Shown here: positions 37,501 through 55,300 of the stretch, piece by piece | Position numbering within the stretch: the stretch's first letter is position 1 | Layout of the letters: each line of letters opens with the position of its first letter | Origin: Diploscapter coronatus | Taxonomy: Eukaryota; Nematoda; Chromadorea; Rhabditida; Rhabditidae | DNA: 64,000 nucleotides | Reading direction: 5' to 3' | Assembly (NCBI GenBank): GCA_964036155.1 | Contig: OZ038422.1 | Location: forward strand, 26,683,201 to 26,747,200 | The notes under the pieces: model-generated | Told to the model about the DNA's origin: nothing | What the model saw: only the letters and a program-made list of their open reading frames with translations | The model's database searches: none | Position numbers and translations under genes: made by a program

Positions 37501-37695
37501 GGCACCGATTATCCATTTCCCTTGGGGGAGTTAAAGGTAAAATATTAAAATGTTAATTTAAACTCAAAATTATAATTTTAGGTTGGAAAAGTAGTGGAAG
37601 AATACAATGTCCTGGCAGAGCAAGACAAAAACGACATGCTTTGGGGAAACGCTATCAAAATGCTCGACTTAGATGAAAATACGCTCGCTAAATAA
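28580..37695 (+). CDS. ACMSD: 2-amino-3-carboxymuconate-6-semialdehyde decarboxylase
   Basis: Eleven exons: 28580-28607, 28827-28894, 28938-29020, 29062-29170, 29533-29664, 36375-36476, 36625-36721, 36774-36916, 36968-37093, 37486-37536, 37582-37695. The metal site is complete: IDVHAHVLP (His-x-His), [15 protein letters not shown] and the Asp of [10 protein letters not shown]. Other ACMSD blocks are [26 protein letters not shown] and [15 protein letters not shown]. The enzyme decarboxylates ACMS in the kynurenine pathway, diverting it from quinolinate and NAD synthesis; it is a cytosolic zinc amidohydrolase-fold enzyme. Intron 5 is 6.7 kb and encloses a channel gene on the other strand, while the other introns are 40-400 bases. 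Intron 9 has a GC donor (AAG|gcaagt at 37094). A poly(A) signal lies at 37768-37773. Confidence 0.95.
29958..35666 (-). CDS. Cys-loop ligand-gated anion channel subunit, nested in ACMSD intron
   Basis: Seventeen exons join in perfect phase (first 35608-35666, last 29958-30042) to 553 residues. A signal peptide is followed by an N-glycosylated extracellular domain with WxPD-equivalent [10 protein letters not shown]. The Cys-loop is complete, with 13 residues between the cysteines (PCRMDLQ at 33683-33737, then FPFDNVTC at 33427-33474). M1 follows [18 protein letters not shown]2 begins with IPAR, the Pro-Ala-Arg signature of anion-selective channels, then [18 protein letters not shown]3 is in exons 31625-31762/31484-31579. 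A ~180-residue M3-M4 loop contains poly-Gln, and M4 is [12 protein letters not shown]. It resembles the nematode ACC/GGR/LGC chloride-channel groups; the transmitter (acetylcholine, amine or GABA) is undecided. Confidence 0.93.
35165..35190. repeat. (AT)n microsatellite in channel intron
   Basis: A short run of alternating AT lies in the intron between channel exons 35203-35271 and 35032-35153. A similar run lies at 39722-39742 in a RhoGEF intron. Confidence 0.7.
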
Positions 37696-37796
37696 TAATA
37701 GTTAAATCCATTTATATAATTCAGACTAATTGGTTCATATAATTGAGTATAATTATCGTAATTAACTAATAAATAGTTGGGTATTTAATTGATCAG

Positions 37797-40700
37797 TTAA
37801 GTGCATCTCCAGAAGATGATATGATTCACTGCGTCCGTGCTCGTGTCCTTGTTTGAAGTATCACCTTTTTCATCTAATCCGTCCCCACAACTCGCGATCA
37901 ACAACTACAAATATAGTAATTATTAAATCCAGATATATCGAATCTCTTCTAAATACCTGAGTTCCCTGTTGAGGAGGTACAGTTAAAGACATTCGCTTTT
38001 GCTTCTTCGTCAAAGCAACACTAATTGGTAGCAGCACTCGACACGGTCCACTATGTCCAATTTCGCATACTGCAAACTATTGTACTCCTTGAACCTATCG
38101 ATTTTTACCTGTCAAAGGAGGATTAGGCTGTTGTTTCGCGGCATAGACCGGAGTGGACAGGACAAAGCCGGCTGAGGTTCCGATCCAGAGATTAGATTTT
38201 GCAGATGTTATGCACGACACACGAAGACTGCCCATTTTATGCTCTCTCAGGATATCTTCTTTTCCTAAAAATTAGAATATTTGCGTGAGATTAAAAGCTA
38301 CAATGACCAGCTAATTGAGTCCTGACTATAGCGGCGATACTGAAGTGATTTATGATCGTTAAAGTAAAGGCGTCGATTACATAAATTATGGGAGATCTAA
38401 AAATGGAAAAAATTAGAATAAATTCGAATTATGCTAATTTCACCGTCTTCCAGAAATAAATAGAACAGCTCCGGCAGAACATATCACAGAAATCGAGTTT
38501 GTTGACGGCAGAACTTCAGCAGAGTCTTGCCATCGGATCTCGTCGGGGTATGTCGTATGAATTGAATTTCCCGAGGCTACCAATAATCGCCTTCCGACCT
38601 AATAAAATTTAATCTTTTTTTTTTTCAAAAATTATAGCTCTTAAAAACCTGAATGATGGCAGATATAGGAGCTTTGCAATTATGAGATACAGGCACTGGA
38701 TTATCCAGGTCCCAGGATCTATCTGAAAAGTTATAACATATAGCATAACTTTTAATAGCTTCTAAAATTTCAAAGTTTTCGTACTCACCCGGCAAAGCAT
38801 TGAATCTTAACAGATTAATGTCCTTTAACCCTGCAGTCGCTAAGAACACGGAATTGTTGAAGTAGCACATAGCGGTTACAGACTAGGATTGGAAGTTAAA
38901 TTAAAGTCATTTTTTAAGAAAAGCTGTACTTCGTTCAATCGAACGACTTTCTCCCTGCCTCTGGCACGAATTCTATCCGTCGAATTTACAATGTAGACGC
39001 TAAAATTTAACTGGATTAGTTTTAGGAAAATTTTCAAAAGTAATCATCTCTAACGAAATAGCATTGAATAGAGAATCTCTTCTACGTGCTATTCCTTTCA
39101 AAGAAGCTACAACTACAATTGATCGACTTATGCTAATTTCTAAATGCAGTATATTCCTACTCTCCATCCTCGTTCCCTATCCATACGGTAGTTTGGCCTC
39201 CAGAGCCCTCATCTGCTGAAGAAGCTGAGGTGTCTCCACTACTGTTCAATTCAGTCAAGGCTCCGCCCTTTCTTCTGGAGTCTTCGGGCGCCGAAGATCT
39301 CTTCTTCTTGCTTTTTCTAGAAATTTTCTACATCGAATAAATCACTGGTTCTTTACTTACGTAGGCGGTGGCACGGCACAAGTAGCGGTGACAGCAGCAT
39401 TGCCGATCGCCGAACAGCTTTCGATCGAAGGATCAACATTTTCCAGGGAAATTACTGCGACCTAATACAAGGTTGTAGACCATTAATAAGTGTAGTGCGA
39501 TAAATCTCAGTGAAGATATTTCATTTAGATATTTTAGAACAGTTTACTCTATATTTATCGTTTGAATTAGATTAGTTTTCATATTTTTTATAATAAAAAT
39601 GGCAAATTATTACTTGTCCACTATATTTATCGCTGGCGCAGATCCACACGAACGGAGCGCTATCTTGGCGTTTTCCAGGCACAATTACCGCGGTGCAAAT
39701 CTAAACTATGTGGTATTTTCAGGTATATATATATATATATATTTTTTTTTTTGTTTTTAATTTCTAATACCTGAAGTCCCGGTCGAGTTTGATGAGCGAC
39801 GATAGATTTCAATTGACATACGGGAGAAGTCAATTGTTGATTTATCAGAGCAGTTTTGGTATCCTTGAATGTAGCCTCCCATTGTGATCTCCTTTCGGCG
39901 TTCGTGAATTCAAATGCGACAGTCTCTATCCCATATCTTAAAAATTTGAATTTGACACGAATATCCGGATATATGAATTCTCTTTTATAAAAATAAGATA
40001 TATGAAATCCCCTTACTCGGTGATCACACTCAAATGTACAGTGGCTAATTCCGCATCGTTATTCAATCGCTCACTAATTCGCCTCATTTTCATCGTATTT
40101 TCAATGTCGATTTCTTCAAGAACTCCGGAGAGTTTCTAGAGTTTAAATTTTAGAAATTTTAATAATTAAAAAAACCTCTCGATTATCCTTGAGCAGTTTG
40201 ACGAGTTGAATCATTTTCTTCACGACTTTATCGTCCTCTTTAATAACTTCCAGGCTACTTTCCGTGTCTTTCAGAATTGATAATGTATCTGGAACCTCAT
40301 TGCTTAAATTTGAACTTATACTTTCCTACCTCTAGCAATTTCTACATCATCTAACGATATCTTTATCAATAGTTTAAATCGATTGCTCTCCAGAAAATCT
40401 GCCGAAGGGGTGATGAATTTTCCCGATTTATTGTTCTGCTTTCTTCTGACACTAGTCAGAACCAGCTGGAAATTATAATTCCAAAATATGAATTTAGCTA
40501 AACCCCCACTTGATCTGACAGCATGAACATGCATCTTTGCTTCCTGACTTCGTCTCTTCCTTTAATAGTGACCATATCGTATCGTAGTAGAGTTCTTCCT
40601 GTTGTTACCAGCTAAATTTAAATACGATGTTAACAAGACTTAACTAAAGATTTCATTTGAATTCTTACATCGTCCAGTCCATCAACAATCGCTTCAATTT

Positions 40701-43342
40701 CCCTCAGCCTCTGTTCCATTTGTTCATTCGCATCCTTGTGCTGGTTAATTGCAACCTATTAGCTCACGATTAGGCCAATTAAGCATTTAAGTATTTAATT
40801 AATTACCGCAAGCTTGTGAATGTGTCGTTGCACACACAATAATCTCTCCCGATCAGCATGCTCTGCCGGTGTATGTTTCAGAAGTTGCTTTACAAGAAGC
40901 TCGTATCTCGGGACTCTTTGAATGGGCGATATGAGAAGAGCGTCCAGATCTAGCTTGTTCGAGTGATCGCGGCAACATCTCTGAAAATTAAGAGCTTTTT
41001 TTTAAAATCCAATTAATGCGATACGAAGCGAATGAAATCCCATAAGTTTCAAAAGCACTAGTATTTTTATCATCTTATGTTGAATTTTAAGCTGATCTTC
41101 ACGACATAAATCTCATACATTGTAGTATTTCTCGAATGAAGGCTTATTCCTGGCCTGAGCGATGGCGCATTTCGCGTTTTTGAAGTTCTCCACGAAAGAA
41201 ATATAGGTTTCAATCATGGACTGTTTGGAGAACTGAAAAAGTCGTAATCTTTACGAATTCTGAAAATTTCCCATACGTGAGAAAGTAAAACATCTCCAAT
41301 AAGAGAATCTTTGTGCCAAGTTTCGACTCGGGAATTTAACGCCGCCAATAATACCTGCAAAATCTCATGTTTCAGAAAATTCTATTTCCTATGTAAAACC
41401 TGATGATGCGCAAGAATTTCTGGAATCTTATAGAAGATCTTGTCGACCAATCCAGTCTCTATGATAGTGCACTCTAATGGTTGCCTGAGGGGTCGCATGT
41501 ATTTCTGAAATTCTCAAAAACTTATGAGATCTCGAAGAAAAACTTACCGATACGAGAAATTCCAGATTCTCGACAAAGGACTTTTCTGTGTCATAAAGTT
41601 CTCGAACAGCCAGGTTTCTAACGCTGATGTGCCTTCGCAAACTGGCTCTAGAACGCTTTTTCCAGAGCAAGATGTCCGCTTCCAGAAGCGAATCTTCCAT
41701 TCTGCACTCTTCATTCGCGGATTCCGAATAATAGGGGTTCCTAAATTATCAAATAAATAAATAAGTCCAGCTTTTTCTCAACTTCCTATATAATTCATCG
41801 ATTTTTTCTTTCCTCTGCACTACATAGATTTAATTTGATTACTTAGATAAATTGGTGCTAATAGTAAGCTGACGAATTATACAGGGATCGTATTTGTTCG
41901 AACCAAGAAATACTGGGCTGCTGTTCTGGAGAATTCTGCCGTGATCTGAGACTTTGCAGAAGCTTCGAAAACCGATTCATGCCTGCTGTAAAAGAGTCGG
42001 AGCCATCCAACATCGTCGTAGAGCCACCGTATACGGCGCCGCGTCTTCTGAACCGCAACGATGCAATTCGACAGTAATTCGTCTACAGTAACCTCATTGT
42101 CGGGGTCATTTTGTCTTCTGGAGGCAACGACAACTCGCTTCTACCGTTAAAGACTTCAGACGAAGATTTTCGGGATAAAGAAGATAGTCTGCTCATTGTG
42201 GAGGAGAAGGTTTGATCGTCTCTTAAGAATCACAATTTATATAAATTTCTGAATAGAAAATACCGAATGGAAGGAATAAACTGCATAACGCCTCGGGGAT
42301 GGTTCCCACTCAATTTCGTGCAAATTCCACTGACTCTGCCCCCATCCGTACTTCGGGATTCCGTTACCAAAGAGAGATCGTCGGCGTCGGAAAACACTAC
42401 AAATCTTTCTTGGGAAAGATCAGATTTTTTTTTAAAACCTCCCCGATCAGTTGACTGCGAAGGCAGCTTGAAAACCCTCTGTAAGGATTGAATCGACTTA
42501 GCGGCGTCCTTCAATTCCTCAATTTCAGTTGTTATCATGTCTTCGCCGCCAGAATCATATTCCATCTAAATTTGCTATCTTAAAAACCTTTAGACAAACT
42601 GAAAAAGTCGTAACATCATATGAAATATTAGACAACAATTGCTAACGTCCCCCCTCACTTTAATCTAGCCTGTACTATTTGCCATCTTACAAAATCCCCA
42701 GATTTGCATATGTTTAGAAGATAAAACCTGAGCAACGGCAGCGAATTTCGGTAGTTGTTGCATGAGAGTTTGCAAAGTTTCCAGGTCAATCTAAATGGGT
42801 GAAGATCAGCTTTTTCCTATAATAAATGAATAAAACCGGAGTAGAATCATCAACATTCGGCTCGGAGTTTGTTTTCCTGAGCCTTTGACGCCGTCTGCTC
42901 TCACTTCTCTCCCTCGAAGCTCTGACCATCGATCGCCTTCTTTCCCTTCTCCTCTCCCTCTCGATGTTGTCGTCCAAATTGAAGTCGGACCTCCGTCTGA
43001 AATATTTAGTCTCAGATACTGTAACGAAATTTAAGATAAATACACAAATTCGTAAACTTCTAAACCTGAGAGGTTATATGAAAAAGAAAGAGTTTTTACA
43101 TCATCTCAGAAACTTGGATGATTTCTCGCAAGGTTGCGAACATTCCAAATCGATGTTCAAGGCAACCATAGCTAGACTTACCGTGGAGGGTGTCTCGTTC
43201 TGAACGAATGATGTCTCTCGCTGGGAGATACTGTAGCGGATCGTTTCGGAAGTCGTCGAACTGGAGATGAAGCGCTATCGTCAGATGAATCAGAGTCATC
43301 AGCGTCGTTGGGATTCAGGGATAGTCTCGTAGTCGTGGTCAT
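37797..43342 (-). CDS. RhoGEF of ARHGEF10/17 type with C-terminal propeller-like region
   Basis: Twenty-eight exons read in continuous phase (first 43182-43342, last 37797-37904) give about 1191 residues. The N-terminal ~350 residues are Ser/Arg-rich and disordered-looking, including an (RRRE)-rich patch at 42900-42970. The DH domain runs from VRELYDTEKSFVENLEFLVS (exon 41548-41740) to the conserved LISPIQRVPRYELLVKQLL (exon 40807-40980). A PH-like segment and a helical linker follow. The C-terminal ~450 residues have repeated beta-blade phrases (VWICASDKYSGQVAVISLE, TTVWIGNEDG, LWIGTSAGFVL, LLIASCGDG, HIIFWRC), as in ARHGEF10/ARHGEF17. It should activate Rho-family GTPases in the cytoplasm. 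The stop lies about 100 bases from the opposing ACMSD stop. Confidence 0.9.
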
Positions 43343-44322
43343 TATCAGAGTTATCAGTAAATAAAAGCAATTTCCAGCGCTTATCAGTAAACTATCTTAT
43401 TAGTGATCGAATCGATGTTATCAGCTGATGGTAAGGTAGTGTGTAGAGTGGCCGATGGTCAGTAGGACATTGACAGGAAAGATAGGATTGATGGGTGGAT
43501 TTGCAAAGGAATCAATGCAGATAAAGAGGGATGAAGAGATTTGAGATGTTACCTTCGAGACAAAGCCCTAGAGCTCTGTCCCTGTTGACAGCTGACTCAA
43601 ATCGCCTAGCGGATAGACTGAAAGAAAGAGAAAGGAACTCTATAGTTTGATTTTCAGAGCGAAATTAGCATAAAGCACTTTTCTGCAAAATAGAAAGATA
43701 GATAACTCTTGGTATCAAGTGATCTGTTCAACAAAAATTAACGTAAAACCTCTAATTGGGACCCCTCCCATTTGAAGCTCCCCTCTAGTTGACCCTCTTC
43801 CTAAGGGGTGTTGAAATTAGAAACCCCCGAAATTCTATTAGAGGTTTTATGGTATCTCGTAGCTCATACACAATGCATGTCGCTTTATTAATTTGCATCT
43901 TTCCATTCATATTTTGCATACAATTTTGACTTATGCACTTCAAGTACAAAATATGTCTTATTTTAACAATGCGGATCTTCGAATTCACTCATAGACTATT
44001 TCATTCCCAAGAGTGTCCTCTTTCCATTACATTTCATTTTGGTGTTGGTCAACGGGAAAATAGGTTCTTTCCTCTTCCTACCTAAGAAGAAGTAATTGTA
44101 ATCCTTCATGCTCGTTGTGCATCTTCAGCACATCTTCGGAAGCCTTTTCCCTCCACCCTATTTTCTCTCTCCTAAGCTCTTCCCTTTATGCAATTCTCAA
44201 ATTGCTTTTGGCAGGTCCACCCTACCTACTTTCATCTTTTATTTTTTAGGTCTTTCAAACATATATCAACAAATTGCTACGGCTCTTCAATGTTGATGAA
44301 ATATTTTTATTTGTTTATTCCA
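43343..44322. other. Intergenic spacer with one MITE
   Basis: It separates the divergent RhoGEF and glutamate receptor genes. Apart from the foldback element at 43741-43856, no gene was recognised. Confidence 0.4.
43741..43856. mobile_element. Foldback MITE
   Basis: The ends are inverted: cgtaaaacctctaattggga at the left and tctattagaggttttatgg at the right. The interior again shows partial symmetry (gacccctccc / cccccga). About 115 bp, non-coding, TA-rich at the insertion ends, suggesting a Tc/mariner-type non-autonomous element. Confidence 0.75.
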
Positions 44323-48845
<4,523 letters not shown>

Positions 48846-49390
48846 GTTTATTGCTAGGTTATCATTACTCATAACTTCAAATGTACGTGTACTTAAATGA
48901 TAAAGGCTTTTAAATGTCTAGTTTTGCAGAGGCATGAATTTTGCCGGTGTGTCTATTTGTGCATCGCATTTGTATCGGGAATTTTCCTCATTCTTTTCTT
49001 CCCTTTGTCATTTTATAGCTTGACATTTCCAATCTTCACTGATAAGTGGCAATAGTTGATAGGAACATTTTTAGTTCCCGAAGCATTCGAATTATACACC
49101 TTCCGGCTGTACTAATTTCACTTCTAAATTTTGAGCAATTAGCTATTTTAAGGGGTTTTCTATTTAAGACGGATCTTCTAAATTGGCAAGTCATGCAAGG
49201 GCGTGCCTCCTATTTCATGAGTCACTCTTTGCCTCTGCAAACATTCCCTCGCATTGACATTTTCTCTGTCTCCTTTACCTTCCATTTTATCGATTGATGC
49301 ATGCATGGTTTCTATACAATTTGCCTAATCTGGCGAACCTCTTTTATGTTACTCTATCGATTTATAAGATTCTCTTTTACTTATCATATA
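48846..49390. other. Intergenic, no gene seen
   Basis: AT-rich spacer between the glutamate receptor stop and the trans-splice-like site of the next gene. Confidence 0.4.
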
Positions 49391-49397
49391 TTTTCAG
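49391..49397 (+). promoter_or_regulatory. Probable spliced-leader acceptor of the PCM1-like gene
   Basis: ttttcag is followed by a single A and then ATG at 49399. A start codon one base after an orphan 3' splice site is a strong hint of trans-splicing. Confidence 0.6.
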
Positions 49398-49398
49398 A

Positions 49399-52300
49399 AT
49401 GGCAGAAGGTCCAGTGAAAAACCTGCCTCAGAATTATCCAGGCGACGATAATCTTGTATTTCGCTTAATTTAAGAACTTATTATATATTTTGAAACTTAA
49501 GATAACTCGTCGTAAGGCGATTAAGAAGAACATCGATGATATACGAGAGAGGAAGGTGGAAATCGCCAAAGTTATCAAGGGCTTGAGTGAGGAGGATACG
49601 CCGGTACTTAAATTAAATCTCTTATTGTAGTTTAATTTAAATTCAGGAAAACCGAGATTTGATCAAGCAATTGCTAGATGGATTCGACACTCTATCTCAG
49701 CAGGAAAATCAATACATCGATATCATGAAGAGCATTGTAGTATGTTTTAATTTAAATTCAAACAAATGATTCTTGAAAAATTCATTCATTTTACCCTCTT
49801 TTTCATCTAGAATGTAGTATTTATAAGGAAAGGTAAATTTTCCAAATTTATATTTTAAAAAAATAATAATGATAAATTAGGTAATTCACGAACAAGCGAC
49901 GAAGGATATCGCTGAAGACATCGAGAAAAGTATCGAGCAGGATCGAGTTAAGCTTGAGGAATTCAAGAAACGTGAAGCTGAAGACCACGAAGAAAAGGAG
50001 TTCCTTCAGAATGCATCTCCCGACCAACAGGCCCAACAAGCTGAGCTTGATAAGGGTATTTTTATCAGTGATTACATATAATTCTCATCTTATTGTCGAC
50101 GAACGATAACTTGGAATAAAGTAAAAGGGGTGCGTTTCTTTTTCCCCTTTTGTGCGCCACAGATCTCCCTCGATTTGACGACTTTTCAGTGGATTTTTGT
50201 TCCTTTCTTCTCACTTTTGTGCTAATTAGCGATAATTAGTCAATTAGTTTTTTTTTATCAATATCGATAGAAGACAATAATTAAAAAGCTTTTATAGCGA
50301 AAATGCCGTTGATTTGATGAAGGAACGAAAAAGATAGAGAAAATCGCCAAATGAACAATTTTTATCTATGCGCACATTTCGAGTCTCAAAAGAGAGAAAG
50401 AAAGAAACGCGCCCTTTCTGCTTTATTACGAGCGATCGTTCAGCGACAATATCACTAAAATTACTATGTTATCATTCTTATCACTAATTTAATTTAATTA
50501 TCACTTTTCATTTCAGATATCGAAGAGCTAAAAGCTACACTGTTGGAGTTCAAAAATGTCGCGGAACAGGTAATTTAATTAATTAATGTGATTTTAAATC
50601 TATGATTTATTATTTAGGCAGTAGCTGCGAGCACGCTGAACGAAAAACTAGTGGAAAAGCTGCAGCTTCACAAGAAAAAGGTGATTTAAACTCATTTTTA
50701 CTTTTTTAAATTTAAATTTAGAAAGCCACTATGATGGAAATGCGAAAGCAAAAGGCCTCAGATTTGGAAGCCAAGGCCAAGAAAACCAGAGAGGAGTTGA
50801 ATGAGAGGATTGATAAATGTAATTTCGAAATTTCGATTAAAGTTGAAGGTCAAAAATTTAGTGGCTCATGAAAAGGAGATGACGAAAAAGAAACAGCGTC
50901 AATTGGAAGATCTGAGAAAGGAAGCCCTGAGAATTGGAATACAATTGACTCCTGAGGATGAGAAAACCGTATGATCTAGGAAATTCATCAAATTTAATTT
51001 TAAGACTTATGAAAATTGTGATTTTTTTTTCTAAAAATCATTATGCGATTGATATAAGTCGCCTAAAATTACTATAATTTACGCAAATTGAATTTCAGAG
51101 AATTGCCGCGATCAATGCGGCTGAGAAATTGATCTCTGATACGGACAGAATTCCTCCGTTGGAAAATTCGAAGGATAATGAATCCGAAGAAAAACCGAGT
51201 TTGGATGAAGAAGACAAAGAGAAAAAGCGACAGCAAATACGTGAGAATGTTCGGATCGAAAGAGAGAGGTAGGGGCTTAGGGGCTTTGTAATATCCCTCC
51301 TTGCTTTATCCCTGAGCTTTATCGATCGGATTAGAGGGATTTCATATATCTGAGTTCTGCATTTAGATCTTAAATTATTTAATTTTAGACAAGCTGAAGT
51401 GAACCGGGTAATTCGTGAGAAGTTAGCTGCGATGGAGGAGAGAAAGAAGAGGATTCAAGAAATCCGAAAGATACTTGAAGAAGGAGATAAATCTCAGGTA
51501 TTGGATTTAGAAATAGTCTTATAATGTAAAGATTCGTTGACATTCAAATTTAATTTAATTAAAAAAAAAATTGTTTTAATTTTAGGAAGTTCTTGCCTCT
51601 GCAAACGCAGCATTACAAGAAGAACAGGCTAGAATTATGAGAGAAGTTCCCAGACTTGGGAAGGAAACTCAGGAAAATGACAAGGAAACCGATGGAAAAC
51701 CCGAGGACTCTCCTAAAGGTGACGGTAGGAGTACTTCTATTTTTATATTTAAAAAAAAAAAATAGAAAATTCAGAAGACGTTCCGCCTCCCTTGCCTACC
51801 GTACCTCCTCCGGATGATGCGGAAGACTCTTTGGGTCTCCACGTCCCACCACTCGACCTCGAATATACTTTAATCAACGCAAAACGAAACTTGGAGTCAG
51901 TTTATCTCATATTAATAGCATTCTTAGTTACGTAATTATCTAAATAACCGTCTGTGCAATATAATTACTAAATGGGCTCATCAGAATTGTTTCCCTGATC
52001 TAGAGCAAGCATTTGGGGGCTTAATTGCTGTTATGATTGCATCTTAATAATAGCTATTTTAGGCCATTCGAATAAAGCTTAGATTCATATTAGAAACGCT
52101 ATAGCGTCATCATCGTAAAATTGCAATATTATACGCAGCGCGCGTAGTTTGACGTAAATTCACCTTATTAGGGAAGAGATTAATGCTATTAGACAAGAAT
52201 AAATGAATGGGGAGGATTTTTATACTCGAATAAGGATTGATAAATCAAAGAACTGATAAATTTATAGACTGATAAGTTTGATAGACTGATAAAGCTGATC

Positions 52301-55300
52301 TTCAGAAATCTAACTGCGATGCGAGAAAGACTGGAGAAGATGCAGGAGGCAGGAGAAGACATAGATGACGAACAGGCTGCGATAATCGAGCAGTTAGAAG
52401 ATCTGAATGTAGGAATGGATCAGAGAAGAGAGGAGGAACATTCGCATATCCAACCACAAAATGCTGAAACTCCCAAAGAAACTGAGGATATCGCTAAACA
52501 GGTTAGTTTTAAATTTCAAATCTAAGTTTGAAGCAGCATTCGACATTCATTTAACTGAAGTGATTTAATTTATTTCTGATGTGAAATGATTTTAGATTTC
52601 ATTCTCAGCGAAAAACTACCGAGCGGTATTGGTCCATATCGATCGATATACGCCGTTTTATAGGGCGGTATGGAGAGATTTACCGCCCAGCAAGACAAAG
52701 CAAAAACTGGCAGATACCGGCTAATACCGCCCGGTAATTTGCTCGCTGAGTTTAAACTATGGTTATATTTTCTTAAGTTTTCATTCTCACTTTTCTCGAT
52801 TTCAACTCTCTGAATTGGCTATGTATGGAAAGAGCATGCTTTCCATTCTCTCTCTCTTTCTCTCTTTGCATGCATTCACTAATAAGGCAAAGGGGTCCAA
52901 AAGGGAGAAAGAGGGATAAAAAAGAGATCTTCCAGATCCGACAAAAATTGCGCGCATAGGATGCACCTAATTATGACTGCGCGCTCAGTTAATAGCTGCA
53001 TGGAATGATACTATGATATTTATTAATTTCTCCCACATGCACTTTTTCAGAGCGAGAAAAGTGGTGATGCAAAGATTACTGTAATCAAGGAGAAATTAAG
53101 CGGAAGAAACGGGTGGTGCAATAATGAAGGCGCAGGGCTCGTAAAGGTTAAATATCCTTTAGAGGAAAACGAAGATTGTGATTTCATTAACCGAATGATG
53201 AGAAATGCCGTGAGATTTTGGTTGACGATGACGAAAATCTTAATCACTGATATCTTGTCAGGCTGAAGAGGAAGTGCGTCGGAGTTTCGCGGCTGCTTTT
53301 GGAGACTTGAATTCGAAGAACTGGAGAAACTCTGACGCCGAAACAAGTTCCGAGCAGCTGGACCGAATTGAGGAACTTCTAATTGAGCAAAACAGAAAAA
53401 TGGACAAGGTAGGGTTTGACCGAATTCGGAAGCGAATATCTGGGGATATCTTGGGGCAGGAAGGGAGACAGAGCTGTACTTCATCGTTTCCCTCAATTCA
53501 TTTTTTTCTTTTCATGCGACACACATGCACAACATCGATTCATTTGTGAGAGCATTTTTCCTTTCCGCGTTCTCTCTTTGCATCTCTTCCCTCTCTCGCA
53601 TTTTTTGCATTGCTTCTGCTGCCTGAGGGCAAAACGAAGAGGGACAAAAAGGGGGCGGGGCGAGAAAGCCCCTCTCACAGAGCAAAAGACCCTCTTCCCT
53701 CTGTCTGTCTGTCTGCTCTCCCTTCCCCTCACTCCCATCCCCATTCCGCTCCCACTTCCCCACTACTTACACACAGCTGTGGCTCGTCCTGTTGCCCGGT
53801 CGAAGCCGTACTTCATCCCCAATCGACCACCAGATAGAGCCTCGACCCCTACCATCCATCATTCTCCCACCGACCCAGCCCCCGACCTCGTCAAGTCTCG
53901 TGTCATGGATATCGGACCGCTTCCGCACCACCCTCCCACACGCCCTGGACACTCTCTCGGATCGTTTGACCAGACTGAGTCGAGGCGAGTCCGTATCCGA
54001 TCTGGAGCCCATTCTACAGCGAATTCTCTACCCATTGTCTAGCAACGGAGAGGTTTGCGAGAGTTTGTAGTGGGTTTTTTCTGTGAAATAAGGCGGCCCG
54101 CCGGCTAAGTGAATGCTTTTGCCACAGTCTTAGAGTCGGACCCGAATAAGCTGGGCTAAGATTCACTTAGGCTGGAGAGTCACGTATATGACTAAACATT
54201 TACATTTTGTGCCTAAGTTTTGCTAGGATTTGCGCGTCTGTTTCTCACATATTTCAGTGCCTTTCCTCCATCCACACTGCAGCGACTCTACAGATTTCAA
54301 ATTCCAACTAAGGCCTAGTGCAAAGCCGCTTCCGGTGTCAATCTTCTTTCTGCTATTTCTTCGATTTTTGTTTCTCTAATTTTGGGTTTTCAGTGGTTTA
54401 GCTAACCCCTATTAGCCTTCTTTAGAATTTTGCGCCACTTCTATTTAACTTCGTGAAGTTCTTGAAGTGAATTCTTAACTTCTGAAGTTTAACTTCAGAC
54501 ACCTCCATTTAGGACTCTTCTGCATCGTCTTTGTCCTCTGCCGAGGACCATCAAATCGAGACCGCTTCTTCATTGAATTCTTCCAATTTTGTCTCGGTCA
54601 TCGCGAATCCGCAGGTGGTTTTTTTTTCGATCCGATATAAAATTTGCCATCTGGGCCCGCTTTTCCTCATATTTTAGTAGGGGATTTGGGCTTTCGCTCA
54701 GCATTTCTGGGGATTTTACACTTGACGACAGAATTCGATGCACTTCTTCATTTCGCTTACTGTAAAAAGGTATTCAGTTACAAAGGCTCGGGTCTTCTGG
54801 TCGGTTGAGGCTTTGACATGTTTCTGGGCGAAAGGAGAGGGGAGAGAGAAGGAAAGTGATCTGAAGGGGTATAGGCAGATATAGGGGGATATCTGGGATC
54901 TCGGATAGAGAAAGGATAGGAGATATGCCAACTGCTCACTCTTACTCTCTCACATTGTAATACCTTCCCTCCTCCTGTGAAGATCTGACTAAAGTCTTGG
55001 ATTTTAGAGGATAAAGAGAACCCATCCATTCTCTGATCTCCAAATCATCGTAAAGATTCACGCCAATTTCGGATTATCATATTCTACATGACGAAGGTGA
55101 CTTCTAATTAGTGAATGCGAAGCATAGACCAAGGTGGCTTATTGTTAGAGGAAAATTGATTACGCGTTGCTACGTAGCTCGCTGGGATGTAGAATATAGC
55201 TCCAGATATAGAGGGATTTGCTTGAAAAGAGTCCGTGTGAATTACTATGCGGAGGATGGGTTCGCTTGACTTGGACTCATTAATGCATAAAGCATATCCC

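Noticed and set aside
53416..54042. 208-codon plus-strand open frame and several minus-strand frames
   Set aside because: They cross a CT-rich intron and overlap the Pro/Ser-rich exon of the PCM1-like gene in other frames; compositional shadows.
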